NCBI RefSeq assembly: GCF_900177815.1
Contig: NZ_FXAZ01000002.1
Coordinates: 556,814 to 620,813, forward strand
Direction of reading: 5' to 3'
Source of the DNA: Paenibacillus aquistagni
GTDB lineage: Bacteria; Bacillota; Bacilli; Paenibacillales; Paenibacillaceae
DNA length: 64,000 nucleotides
In this document: one piece after another, positions 36,257 to 45,352 of the stretch
Position numbering within the stretch: position 1 is the stretch's first letter
Layout of the letters: each line of letters opens with the position of its first letter
Made by a program: the position numbers and the translations under genes
Notes under the pieces: generated by a model
The model's database searches: none
The model's input: only the letters and a program-made list of their open reading frames with translations
What the model was told of the DNA's origin: nothing

Positions 36257-37018
36257 CTAATCATGATAGAGCCACTCCAAAGCTTCAGGCAGTCGACGAA
36301 TAAAAGCTGAGGGCCGATGCCTGCCATGCTCATCCCTCACAAGAATGATCTGATCATCAGGAACGCCCGATGCCTTTATTTGCTTGAAGGCAGCTTCTGT
36401 GAGACGGAGAAGCTCTTGGTCCTGATATGAAGAGGACCTGCTCTCTTGAAGTCCTATATCCATGTAAATGCGCATCTGGCTATCAAGCTGATGCCTATTC
36501 ATATAATCCATGAATCCTTCAAACCAGATCGATGTCGATAAACAGCCGATTCTGCTGTAAATGCTCGGATGCGTGTACGCCGCATACAAGGAAATTAACG
36601 CACCTAGCGACGCACCTACCAAGGCGGTATGCTCCCTTTCAGGCTTGGTCCGATAATGGCTGTCCACGTAAGGCTTTATGAGCTTAGACAACTTCTCCAG
36701 ATACCTGTCGCCTTGACCGCCAAATGCATGTCGGCTGTACCTGGATGCATGAGCTGGTACCGGCCAAGGAGAATAGTCATTTAGACGATGGCATGGCTCC
36801 ACGCCTACCAGCATAAGCTCTGGCAGCTTGCATGAGCCCATCATCCTCTCCAATCGTGGAAGGACATCACTGCGATCGGGAGCAAATAGATCGCCTCCAT
36901 CCTGGAAATAGACAACGGGATAGGTGTCAAGCGTCTTCTCATAGGAAGGAGGGAGATAGACCGTTAGACGACGGCCATCCACCTTTTCTTCTCGCAGCTG
37001 TCCTTTAAACTTGTTCAC
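36257..37018 (-). CDS. Alpha/beta-hydrolase esterase (esterase D/enterochelin-esterase-like)
   Basis: 253 residues. GTG start preceded by GGGAGGGGAG. Typical blocks are LTVYLPPSYEKTLDTYPVVY, FQDGGDLF, a long cap, and the nucleophile elbow VGASLGALISLYAAY with the Ser near residue 140. A late His (GRHRPSAF) is the probable catalytic base. Proteins of this group hydrolyse esters ranging from S-formylglutathione to siderophores; substrate here is unknown. No siderophore genes are nearby. It lies between the acetyltransferase and CmcI-like genes, with gaps of about 95 and 150 bases, possibly transcribed separately. Confidence 0.83.
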   Translation of the reverse strand: MNKFKGQLREEKVDGRRLTVYLPPSYEKTLDTYPVVYFQDGGDLFAPDRSDVLPRLERMMGSCKLPELMLVGVEPCHRLNDYSPWPVPAHASRYSRHAFGGQGDRYLEKLSKLIKPYVDSHYRTKPEREHTALVGASLGALISLYAAYTHPSIYSRIGCLSTSIWFEGFMDYMNRHQLDSQMRIYMDIGLQESRSSSYQDQELLRLTEAAFKQIKASGVPDDQIILVRDEHGRHRPSAFIRRLPEALEWLYHD

Positions 37019-37113
37019 ATGCTCCCCTCCCATTTCATCCAGCATCTTCTGCTTGAGTCTTCAGACCCAACATCTTCAAGCTCACCCAGCTGGTCGATCT
37101 CTTCGTTCTTCCT

Positions 37114-37707
37114 TTACGATTGCATGCTTATGTGATGTTTTCTCATTGAATGACAAGCTTGATAGCCTGCTTTCTTGCGGAAGAAGCGCTTTGCTTTACT
37201 ATGATAGACTTCAAAGCCGAGTCGTTCATACAGTCGGATGGCCTCGTGATTCGTATCGAACACCTCAAGAATAAACTCCTTCTTGTGTACAGCGTGCAGG
37301 ATATGATTGATTAGGGCTGTCGCTACCCCCTTGCCTCTTGCATCCTCTGCTGTCGTTAACGATTCAATATAGCACTGCTCCGCTGCCAGCGTCTGAGAAC
37401 GATCCATCAGCATAAACATCACACTTCCACGCAGCCAGCCAAGCTCTCTGATCATGACCTTTCGATCATAAAGGTGAACACGCCCTTGCTGCGTCGCATA
37501 GCCAACAACACCGACAACCTCTTCATGATGCAGACATACGAGCACATGCTCTGGTGAAAAGGTGTCCATAAAAAGCCGGATAAGCTTGTCTCTATCTTTC
37601 GTCAGCGCTTTCAGATAAAGATAGAATCCATCGACAAAAACAATGGCCGCCTGCCGCTGTTGCGATTTACTTAAGTCTGCGAAGGTTTTAATGATATAGG
37701 AATTCAT
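37114..37707 (-). CDS. GNAT family N-acetyltransferase
   Basis: 197 residues. Motif A is ARGKGVATALINHIL (acetyl-CoA pyrophosphate loop), followed by FILEVFDTNHEAIRLYERLGFEVY, the motif B region of GNAT enzymes. The N-terminal half is more variable. The substrate cannot be inferred. AGGAGG is 6 bases upstream of the ATG. Confidence 0.87.
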   Translation of the reverse strand: MNSYIIKTFADLSKSQQRQAAIVFVDGFYLYLKALTKDRDKLIRLFMDTFSPEHVLVCLHHEEVVGVVGYATQQGRVHLYDRKVMIRELGWLRGSVMFMLMDRSQTLAAEQCYIESLTTAEDARGKGVATALINHILHAVHKKEFILEVFDTNHEAIRLYERLGFEVYHSKAKRFFRKKAGYQACHSMRKHHISMQS

Positions 37708-37970
37708 CTTAAGCCTCCTATTCTGTTATTTCATCCGCTCACACTCGAGACGTCTATGCTGGCTTCCTCGTCATGAATCTCGTTCACCTAGAATAATGGG
37801 TTACCTTATTCTACCTCAATTTAGTGATGGATTCCCGTGTTTTTTGGCTGATTGGATTGACTCCCAAGGATTCATTCAGTACTAAAATAATTTTTGCATC
37901 AATGCTTTCTAAAATCAAATTTTTTAAATATAAATGAAAGGGATTTAACTTCAATGAAGGAGGAATGATT

Positions 37971-40142
37971 GTGAAACAGTCTCATGCTTTAACTTTCCGA
38001 TCCTATGCAAAAAGGGGGGGGTTGTTATGTATTGTGGTCAGCTTCATTGTATCGATGGGTTGGCCCCTAAGAGAAGCCAGCGCTCAGTCCGCAGCACCGC
38101 CCTACAAATCTGTCGGCTATTTCATTGAATGGGCTATCTATGATCAGGATTATCAAGTTGAGGATATCGATGGCAGTCAGCTGACTCACCTGAACTATGC
38201 CTTTGCGGATATTTGTTGGAACGGACGGCATGGCAATGCCTCCAATGCACCAGACAATCCGAATAAGCAAACTTGGCCCTGCAAAGACAGCGGCGTACCT
38301 ACTCAGACAGGCAATGTACCTAATGGCGCTATTGTTCTAGGCGACCCTTGGGCCGATGTGAATCACGATGATGGCATCCCGCTTGAATGGGAGGATTGCT
38401 CCAAAGGATTGTGCGGCAACTTCTATAAGCTAAGGCAGCTCAAGGCACAGTATCCTCATCTTCAAACACTGCTGTCAATTGGAGGCTGGACATGGTCTAA
38501 TCGCTTCTCCGATGTAGCGGCAGATCCTGCTGCTCGTCAGAACTTTGCCCAATCTGCAGTCCATGTCATTCGAACATACGGCTTCGACGGCATCGATATT
38601 GATTGGGAATATCCTGTTGAAGGGGGATTAACGGGCAATAGCGAGCGTCCTGAAGATAAGCAGAACTTCACCCTCTTGCTGCAGGCTGTCCGCACGAAGC
38701 TGAACCAAGCAGGCGCTGAGGATGGGCGCAGCTATCTGCTGACGATTGCTACAAGGGCTAATGAATCTTACCTGGAAACGACAGAGATTGTGCAGGTCGC
38801 CAGCCTCGTTGATTGGATGAATGTGATGACCTATGACTTTCACGGCGATTGGGAGAACAGCACAAACCATAATGCCCCGCTCGATCAGGACCCTCTAGCT
38901 CCAACAACGACTCCTGGTTTTTATACGGATTATGCCATTACTGCCTATAAACAGGCTGGAGTACCAAGCAGCAAGCTTGTACTGGGCATTCCTTTTTATG
39001 GCCGAGGCTGGAAAAATTGTGCGGCTGGTCCTAATCAAGACGGGCAGTATCAATCCTGTACACCAGATTGGAATGGCGATGTAGCAGCACGCGGCACATG
39101 GGATAATTATGAGACGGGCTCCACGGGCATGTTCGATTATGGCGACTTAACCGCCAATATGGTCAATAAAAATGGCTTCACAAGGTATTGGAACGATGCC
39201 GCCAAAGTTCCGTACCTGTACCAACCAAGCACCGGAACCTTTATTAGTTATGAAGACCTGCAATCCATCAGCTACAAGACGTCTTATATCAAAAACCAAG
39301 GGCTTGGCGGTGCGATGTATTGGGATATCAGCATGGACTGTCGAACAAGTCCGAAATATCAATGCAGTGGCGATACACTGCTCGGTCGCGTCGCGCAAGA
39401 TCTGAATATAACCGCTCCGCCCGTTGATAAACTCCCTCCCACAACACCAGCCAACGTCGTCGTTAGCGATACGGCCAGCACATCCGCCAAGCTGACATGG
39501 ACACCTTCACAGGATAATGTCGGTGTTGTCGGCTATGACGTGTATCTGGGGAATGCCCTCTACAATACGGCCAGCACTCATTCGATCACCTTAACAGGAT
39601 TGACAGCCGACACAAACTACACAGCATCCGTAGTAGCAAGGGATGCTGCTGGCAACATCTCGACACCCAGCGCTCCTGTTACGTTCAACACCCTTCCAGC
39701 ATCTGCCGACACCACTCCGCCGACGACACCCGCTAATCTCAGCTCAACTTCCCACACGGATACAACGATCTCGCTTAGCTGGAACGCATCTACTGATAAT
39801 GTGGGTGTCACCAGCTATCCGATTTATGTTAACGGCGCCCTTTCTGCTTCTCCATCTGGATCAAGCACAACCTTTACCCTAACGGGGCTCACCAAGGAAA
39901 CGGCCTATTCAATCCAGATTGCAGCAGCAGACGCAGCGGGCAATCAATCGCCTTTAAGCACAGCGATCCAAGTGACGACCGACGCCGCTCCTAGCGGGCC
40001 GCTTGCATGGGCGCTTAATACCGCATATTCGGTTGGCCAAGAGGTAAGCTATAACGGAGACGTCTATACCTGCCGTATTGCCCATACCTCACTTACTGGC
40101 TGGGAGCCTCCAGCAGTACCCGCTCTTTGGGTTAAGAAGTAG
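37971..40142 (+). CDS. Secreted GH18 chitinase with two FN3 domains and a chitin-binding module
   Basis: 723 residues. GTG start, 8 bases after AAGGAGG; an ATG two codons earlier is too close to it. A signal peptide (LLCIVVSFIVSMGWPLREAS) ends near ASA. The GH18 barrel (about 45-470) has the chitinase motif FDGIDIDWEYP with the catalytic Glu, SIGGW upstream, MTYDFHG, and a C-terminal W (AMYWDISMDC). Two fibronectin type III repeats follow (PPTTPANVVVSDTASTSAKL and PPTTPANLSSTSHTDTTISL), then a CBM5/12-type module (WALNTAYSVGQEVSYNGDVY). It should be an extracellular endo- or processive chitinase. A run of eight G follows AAAAA at 38009-38021 inside the signal-peptide codons. Confidence 0.93.
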   Translation: MKQSHALTFRSYAKRGGLLCIVVSFIVSMGWPLREASAQSAAPPYKSVGYFIEWAIYDQDYQVEDIDGSQLTHLNYAFADICWNGRHGNASNAPDNPNKQTWPCKDSGVPTQTGNVPNGAIVLGDPWADVNHDDGIPLEWEDCSKGLCGNFYKLRQLKAQYPHLQTLLSIGGWTWSNRFSDVAADPAARQNFAQSAVHVIRTYGFDGIDIDWEYPVEGGLTGNSERPEDKQNFTLLLQAVRTKLNQAGAEDGRSYLLTIATRANESYLETTEIVQVASLVDWMNVMTYDFHGDWENSTNHNAPLDQDPLAPTTTPGFYTDYAITAYKQAGVPSSKLVLGIPFYGRGWKNCAAGPNQDGQYQSCTPDWNGDVAARGTWDNYETGSTGMFDYGDLTANMVNKNGFTRYWNDAAKVPYLYQPSTGTFISYEDLQSISYKTSYIKNQGLGGAMYWDISMDCRTSPKYQCSGDTLLGRVAQDLNITAPPVDKLPPTTPANVVVSDTASTSAKLTWTPSQDNVGVVGYDVYLGNALYNTASTHSITLTGLTADTNYTASVVARDAAGNISTPSAPVTFNTLPASADTTPPTTPANLSSTSHTDTTISLSWNASTDNVGVTSYPIYVNGALSASPSGSSTTFTLTGLTKETAYSIQIAAADAAGNQSPLSTAIQVTTDAAPSGPLAWALNTAYSVGQEVSYNGDVYTCRIAHTSLTGWEPPAVPALWVKK

Positions 40143-40195
40143 GACAATGAAGAATAACAACACTCCGCTGTGCTGCACAACAGAGCGAAAAGCAT

Positions 40196-40247
40196 AAAAA
40201 GGAGTGGCGCGGAGCGATCTATCCAAGATCACCCGGCCACTCCTTAT
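40196..40247. terminator. Hairpin between chitinase and DsbA genes
   Basis: AAGGAGTGGC pairs with GCCACTCCTT; A-rich on the left so best for the minus-strand transcript, but can serve both converging genes. Confidence 0.7.
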
Positions 40248-40277
40248 GATTAAAGAAGATATATATGGAGCGCAGAT

Positions 40278-40904
40278 TTAAGACGTCTGTGAACCGACCT
40301 TTTCAAAAGCATTTAAGAAAGCTTCAACAGGCTGAGCCCCTGACAATGCATACTTATCGTTGATGATAAAGAAAGGCACCCCTTGAATGCCCACACGACG
40401 GGCAAATTCAAGATCCTCCTTAACAGCCTCAGTACCTTCGCCTGCTTCTAGGCGAGCGCGAGTATCTGCACGTTCCATGCCTGCCTGCTCGGCTACATCC
40501 AAGATAACATCCATGTCATACACATCAAGCGCCTTTGTAAAATAAGCCTCATACAAGCCATCGAGCACCGTCAGCTTCTGCTCCGCTGGTGCAAGCTTGA
40601 TTAATTGATGGCTGCGCAGGGTGTTTGGCATATGATCCACGTGGTTGAAGTCAAAGTGCAAGCCGCATTGTGCTCCCGCTTCACATACACGATCCGTCAT
40701 TTGCTTCACCATGCCGGGATTGCCGAATTTCTCGAAGTACTTAGCGAGCTTTACACCTTCAGCCGGCATATTCGGGTCCAATTGATAGGCGTGAATGTTA
40801 ACCTCCACGGCTTCCCCGCTCCATTGCTCCATCGCTTGGAACAAATGCTGCTTGCCGATGCGGCACCACGGACATACGATATCAACGAATAGATCTATCT
40901 TCAT
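40278..40904 (-). CDS. DsbA-family thiol oxidoreductase (FrnE-like), cytosolic
   Basis: 208 residues, thioredoxin fold with a helical insertion, no signal peptide. The active site is CPWC in FVDIVCPWCRIGKQHL, and the cis-Pro segment is GVPFFIIN near the C-terminus. This is the FrnE/YwbO-type subgroup, in which the protein acts as a soluble disulphide oxidoreductase or isomerase, often in stress response. AAGGAGG is about 11 bases before the chosen ATG. Its promoter region contains the palindrome TACTTAC-N5-GTAAGTA, nearly the same as those of the nitroreductase and CatE-like genes. Confidence 0.88.
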   Translation of the reverse strand: MKIDLFVDIVCPWCRIGKQHLFQAMEQWSGEAVEVNIHAYQLDPNMPAEGVKLAKYFEKFGNPGMVKQMTDRVCEAGAQCGLHFDFNHVDHMPNTLRSHQLIKLAPAEQKLTVLDGLYEAYFTKALDVYDMDVILDVAEQAGMERADTRARLEAGEGTEAVKEDLEFARRVGIQGVPFFIINDKYALSGAQPVEAFLNAFEKVGSQTS

Positions 40905-40952
40905 CTTAAAAACAACCTCCTTGAATGACACCTGTTATTCAATGATGAAATC

Positions 40953-40984
40953 AGTATAGCACAAATACTTACTAAATGTAAGTA
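40953..40984 (-). promoter_or_regulatory. Promoter and palindromic operator of the DsbA-like gene
   Basis: On the minus strand TATACT (40958-40953) is a clear -10 box; the palindrome TACTTACATTTAGTAAGTA (40984-40966) covers the -35 and spacer. It fits TTACT-N7-AGTA as at the two other redox promoters. Confidence 0.6.
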
Positions 40985-41068
40985 TATTTTTAAAAGTTAC
41001 TATTCAGAGGGATTCGAGCGATGCTCTCGTAAATACCTAATACTCCTATTCCATGTGCACACATACTT

Positions 41069-41120
41069 ATAATGCCCGGCAAGGATACTCTATATATACC
41101 TGCCGGGCATTGCTTTCTTA
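41069..41120. terminator. Hairpin downstream of the SLH gene
   Basis: AATGCCCGGCA (41071-41081) pairs with TGCCGGGCATT (41101-41111); very GC-rich stem, poor T tract. Confidence 0.6.
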
Positions 41121-41157
41121 TGATGTATTCACCTTGTTGTCCATAATCCCTGCAGGG

Positions 41158-43905
41158 TTAAGGGATGAATCGTTCTCCTGCTTGAGGTGCGATCTGAGCT
41201 TTATGGGTACGTGAAGCTTCCTCAATGTCGCCAAATGCCCAGTAGCTTGTCGGCACATCCGTCCAAGTTGGCTCGGCAACCTCAAGCAGCGGTCCCCGCT
41301 TTATCAATCGATTGAGCATCTTCAAAATTTCAGCACGGCTAACATTCGCATTCGGGCGGAACGCTCCATTGTCATAGCCTTCCATTGCCCCAGCTTCGGC
41401 AAGAGCTGCGATCTCCTTCGCCGCCCAGTGCCCCTTCACATCCGGATAAGCGGCTTCTCCTGATGATGCAAGCTTCATCCAGCGAGCAGCTGTCACTGCA
41501 AACTCTGCTCTGCTTAGCGGACGATCAGGCTCAAAGTAATTCTTATCCATCCCTTTCATGATGCCTCTAGCCTTAAGTTCCTCAATCGCCTCGTAGGCCC
41601 AATGGTGGGAAGGCACATCCATAAAGCTTGCTTGTTGCTTCAAGGAAGCATGTCCCAAGTCCTCCTTGATCAATCGCCAGAGGACAGATGCCAGCTCAGC
41701 TCGTGTGATTCCTTTTTCAGGTCGAAATGTGCCGTCCTTGTAGCCTCTTATGTAGGATTCATGTTCGATCACGACAGGCTTTGGCTCTTCTTGATTAGGA
41801 AGCTCGAGGATTGGGCCAGGATATCCGCCGCTTTCCTTTTGCTTGCGAATGACTTCAAGTCGATACATCGTTTGCGTACTGCCATCCTGCGCAGTCACCA
41901 TAAGAAGAATCATATTCTTCCCAACCTGAAGCGGGGCAATATAGCCGTTTGTTAAGGGTTGATACGTTGCTCCTGTAACAGTCAATGATGCTGACGGCGA
42001 ATAGACAAGATCCGTCACGGACAGCTGCTCGATGCTATAATCCACCTGCATGCTGTATTCGGTGATCTCGCTTGAGAAATGAGGCTTAAGCCGACTTGGT
42101 GCAACCGCCATATGCAGCAGCTTGGCTTCATGGCTTGGAGCACTTCGAACGAGAATTGTGTATGCTTTTCTCGTGATGCCATCATGCGCAAGCACTTCCA
42201 CCTTAATCGCATTCTGCCCAACCTTAACAGGGATAGGTGCCGAGGATGTTCCAGATTGTACCAACGCTCCATTTATGAACAACGTTGAACGGCTGTCGTA
42301 GACATCTGCTGTAACCGTCACATGGTATACATCATGACTCACCGAAGCCTCATATTCTGTGATCTCTCTAGCAAACACAGGGCTTAGCACACCCTCCGCT
42401 ATCGACAATTGACGCAAATCCGCATTAACCTCGTCAACGACCTTCAAGGAAGCATTGCTGTGAACGCCATTAATGCCCTCTACCTTCACTTGGATATAAT
42501 AATCCCCCCATTCAAGCTCTCCGGGAATAGACAACGGGACAGCTGCTTGATTAACAGCGATGACATCCTCACCTGTTACGGTCTGTGGCAAAGAAGATTT
42601 GTTTGCATCAAGCAATTCGACTTGCACCTTGGCCCCATCGGGAGCATTGGCCGTATTGATCTCGACCGTGACAATCTGAGGTATCCCCTTGCTTACTTGA
42701 GCTGGTAAAGGCGTAACTTTCGTTATGACAGGTATGTTTTGATCAATTATCGTAGTGACAGAAGCGCTGTTCTTGATTGCGCTGTCACTTTTGGATACGG
42801 CATTGAGCGTAATCGTGTCACTGCCTGCAGCTCCAGGGGGAATGACAACATCAACGGTCACATTTTTAATTGCCCCGTCTTTGGCAGCATCAATGATGGC
42901 GCCTTCTCGAATGCCCGTCTGATAGCCGTGGGCCGATACTGCCTGAACCTCGAACTGATCATCTACAGCTTGGAAGTTCTGCAGCTTGAACAAATAAGAT
43001 ACGGTACTGTCCGGCGCTGTCGTTTGTGAAGGAGGCGCGATAACTTGAAGCACGCCGGCCGGAGTCCATGTCTCCGTCGATTCAATCACCCAGGTTTCGT
43101 GAGGTGCTAGAGAAGCGCGATTCCACTGGAGATGGTAGCCTGCATCTGCATAATTCGCTTCCACCGTATTCGGCAAATTCCCTTGAGATGCTGCTTGAAT
43201 GCCTACGCCATAATGACCGCCAAAGTATCGGTCCGCAGGCGAGGTATTCTTTCCTGCAAAGCCCATTACACCAAATTGATTCATATTGCTGTTGATGAGA
43301 TAGACCATATTCAGCAGAGGGTCCCAGTAGCTTCTAGCGCTGTCTTCCCCGCCGAATAAGGTATCCCCTCCGTGAATCAGCCTTAGATTAGAATACGTCT
43401 TGTCAGACGATTTGTTGTGAATCGTCCACCGCTTCTCATAGTAACTCTCATTTCCAGAGTAGTTGATCGCCAGCTTCAGCTCCACATTACCCTGATCGAG
43501 CGCCCACGTCATTTCCAGCATCTCAGCATTCGGCTGTGACAGCGTGCCTTCGCCCAGCAGTTGATGCACGACTCCCTGCATATTCTCCCCTCCTGCTGTT
43601 GGGGTATAATACCGGGTGGTTGTATCACTTTCACTCAAAAACAGATTCGTTGCCATCGTAGAAAAATGCTGGCGCTGATATTGTGTTGTGCCGTGCACTT
43701 GCTGCCATAAATATGCCGTCACTTCTCCGTGACTGTTAAGCTCAACTGTTAATGGATCTTGCTTTCCATCTGTTAGCTTGCCGCCAATATAAGAAACACC
43801 TTGATTGGCTGACGCTTGAGGTGCGAAAGCAGACATGATCCATGTACTGCACAGCATAAAGATGATCATCCAGCGTCCGTATTTTCTGCTCTTATGTTTG
43901 CTCAT
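41158..43905 (-). CDS. Secreted S-layer-homology surface protein with cadherin-like sandwich domains
   Basis: 915 residues. Signal peptide (IIFMLCSTWIMSAFAPQASA) is followed by an unfamiliar beta-rich N-terminal region of about 270 residues, then Ig-like beta-sandwich segments. Two cadherin-like (Cadherin_like/PF12733-type) repeats follow, each with Y-x-x-x-V and a hydrophobic GQNAIKVEVLAHDG or GKNMILLMVTAQDG ending. Three SLH modules close the protein (YIRGYKDGTFRPEKGITRAE, FMDVPSHHWAYEAIEELKAR, YDNGAFRPNANVSRAEILKM), which bind secondary wall polymers. It should be a wall-bound, extracellular protein; the N-terminal region hints at a polysaccharide- or cell-wall-interacting role but I cannot assign it. 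The start is uncertain: ATG was used, but GTG or TTG codons closer to AAAGGGG are possible. Confidence 0.85.
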   Translation of the reverse strand: MSKHKSRKYGRWMIIFMLCSTWIMSAFAPQASANQGVSYIGGKLTDGKQDPLTVELNSHGEVTAYLWQQVHGTTQYQRQHFSTMATNLFLSESDTTTRYYTPTAGGENMQGVVHQLLGEGTLSQPNAEMLEMTWALDQGNVELKLAINYSGNESYYEKRWTIHNKSSDKTYSNLRLIHGGDTLFGGEDSARSYWDPLLNMVYLINSNMNQFGVMGFAGKNTSPADRYFGGHYGVGIQAASQGNLPNTVEANYADAGYHLQWNRASLAPHETWVIESTETWTPAGVLQVIAPPSQTTAPDSTVSYLFKLQNFQAVDDQFEVQAVSAHGYQTGIREGAIIDAAKDGAIKNVTVDVVIPPGAAGSDTITLNAVSKSDSAIKNSASVTTIIDQNIPVITKVTPLPAQVSKGIPQIVTVEINTANAPDGAKVQVELLDANKSSLPQTVTGEDVIAVNQAAVPLSIPGELEWGDYYIQVKVEGINGVHSNASLKVVDEVNADLRQLSIAEGVLSPVFAREITEYEASVSHDVYHVTVTADVYDSRSTLFINGALVQSGTSSAPIPVKVGQNAIKVEVLAHDGITRKAYTILVRSAPSHEAKLLHMAVAPSRLKPHFSSEITEYSMQVDYSIEQLSVTDLVYSPSASLTVTGATYQPLTNGYIAPLQVGKNMILLMVTAQDGSTQTMYRLEVIRKQKESGGYPGPILELPNQEEPKPVVIEHESYIRGYKDGTFRPEKGITRAELASVLWRLIKEDLGHASLKQQASFMDVPSHHWAYEAIEELKARGIMKGMDKNYFEPDRPLSRAEFAVTAARWMKLASSGEAAYPDVKGHWAAKEIAALAEAGAMEGYDNGAFRPNANVSRAEILKMLNRLIKRGPLLEVAEPTWTDVPTSYWAFGDIEEASRTHKAQIAPQAGERFIP

Positions 43906-44034
43906 TGTCAAAGTCACGTACCCCTTTATTGTTAAATAGAAATGCATCCCCCATGAATCTAGTGCTTGAGAACTATATTATTGCAGGGCACTGAAAAAAC
44001 GCTGAAAACTCATTTTTTAATCCATCCCTTTATG

Positions 44035-44072
44035 ACAAAAAGGCCGCTGCGAATTTCTCGCAGCAGCCTCTT
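44035..44072 (-). terminator. Terminator of the two-component operon
   Basis: On the minus strand AGGC-T-GCTGCGA pairs with TCGCAGC-G-GCCT, followed by TTTTTG. Confidence 0.82.
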
Positions 44073-44139
44073 ATACCCCTCAACTAAACGCTGTAATCGT
44101 CGTTACATCCCTATCGTCAACCCTATTCTGATTCACTTT

Positions 44140-45351
44140 TTATTGTTCCAATATATCTTCCATTTGCTCATACCAGGCTTCAGGCAGCGGTTCTCCCCAT
44201 TCCCGCTCGTACTGCTCGATATAGTCTAGAATGAATTGCTTCGCCCGCCCTTTCTCTTGTGCTTCCATATAGATCTCGGCAATGCGCAAAGCATAATGCT
44301 CATTCCATGGGTCAAGCGTCAGCAGTCGGCGGGCATTCGCTAATGCCATTCGGCCATCTCCATGCTTGCGGTAATAATCGATCTTATCCTCCATCAGCCA
44401 TAGGAATCGATCCCTTAGCTCTTCTCGGTACGAGAGCATCCACATGCTGTCCAATCCTTCACACCAATCCCCTTGGTAGAGCAAGGTTTGTTCCTCGATG
44501 GCTTCAATTCCTGCTCGCTTGGACACTCCATGAACAAAGGCTTCACGGTCTTGCCAGACCTCTCTTAACTGCAGCCTGTACATACGATCACTGTATTTAA
44601 TCTGAATGTACTCCTGAAGGTCCAGCTCCTGAACCGCACGTCGAATTTGATAAACACAGGTATGCACATAAGCTTTTCCCTTGCTAGGCTCTGAATGAGG
44701 GAATACGTCTTCTATCATTTGTTCCAGACTTACCTCGCCTTTGTACAGCAAATACGCAAACAGCTCCTTAACCTTTGCGGTATGCCACTTCATTTCACCA
44801 TTTGCGCTCTGTATCCTCAATCTACCGAGGCAATAGATACGGGGATAAGGGTGCTCTTCTCCGACCTCCGGACTTAAATGCGGATCTCTACTCTTATCTA
44901 ACCCCACTCCATCTTTCGACGAAGGAGGCACACAATGGTTATCCTCCTTGCTCTCTCCCTGTTCCCGATTAGCCAATCTAGTAAACGCATAACGCCGATG
45001 AATGCGACTCAGCGTCTGACTCAGCCGCTCCTGCTTCACTGGCTTCAGAATATAATCCACTGCGCTAAGCTCAAACGCCTGCAGGGCATATTGATGATAA
45101 GCCGTTACAAAGACAACCTCACTTCTTAGCGAGGCTTGCAGCAGGCGATTAGCGAACTCCAGTCCATGAATACCAGGCATTTGAATGTCCAGAAAGATAA
45201 TATCCGGCTGATGCAATACCGCCCATTCCAATGCCTGCTCCGCGTGAGAAAACAACGTCACTTCTTCCACAAGCTCTTCTTGTTGAAGCAGATCTTTCAT
45301 TCGATCCAATGCAGGCAGCTCGTCATCAACCACTAAGATCCGGTAGGTCAT
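44140..45351 (-). CDS. Response regulator with DNA-binding and bacterial transcriptional activation (SARP/BTAD) domains
   Basis: 403 residues. An N-terminal receiver domain opens with ILVVDDELPALDRM, has the phospho-acceptor Asp in IIFLDIQMPGIHGLEF and the Lys in YILKPVKQERL. A linker of about 45 residues leads to a winged-helix domain (KVKELFAYLLYKGEVSLEQM, AYVHTCVYQIRRAVQEL) and a helical BTAD/tetratricopeptide-type domain (DWCEGLDSMWMLSYREELRD, ARRLLTLDPWNEHYALRIAE). This is the layout of SARP-like regulators of Bacillales. The ATG begins one base after the TGA of the upstream kinase, so translation is coupled and the two are clearly a kinase/regulator pair. Targets unknown. Confidence 0.9.
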   Translation of the reverse strand: MTYRILVVDDELPALDRMKDLLQQEELVEEVTLFSHAEQALEWAVLHQPDIIFLDIQMPGIHGLEFANRLLQASLRSEVVFVTAYHQYALQAFELSAVDYILKPVKQERLSQTLSRIHRRYAFTRLANREQGESKEDNHCVPPSSKDGVGLDKSRDPHLSPEVGEEHPYPRIYCLGRLRIQSANGEMKWHTAKVKELFAYLLYKGEVSLEQMIEDVFPHSEPSKGKAYVHTCVYQIRRAVQELDLQEYIQIKYSDRMYRLQLREVWQDREAFVHGVSKRAGIEAIEEQTLLYQGDWCEGLDSMWMLSYREELRDRFLWLMEDKIDYYRKHGDGRMALANARRLLTLDPWNEHYALRIAEIYMEAQEKGRAKQFILDYIEQYEREWGEPLPEAWYEQMEDILEQ

Positions 45352-45352
45352 G

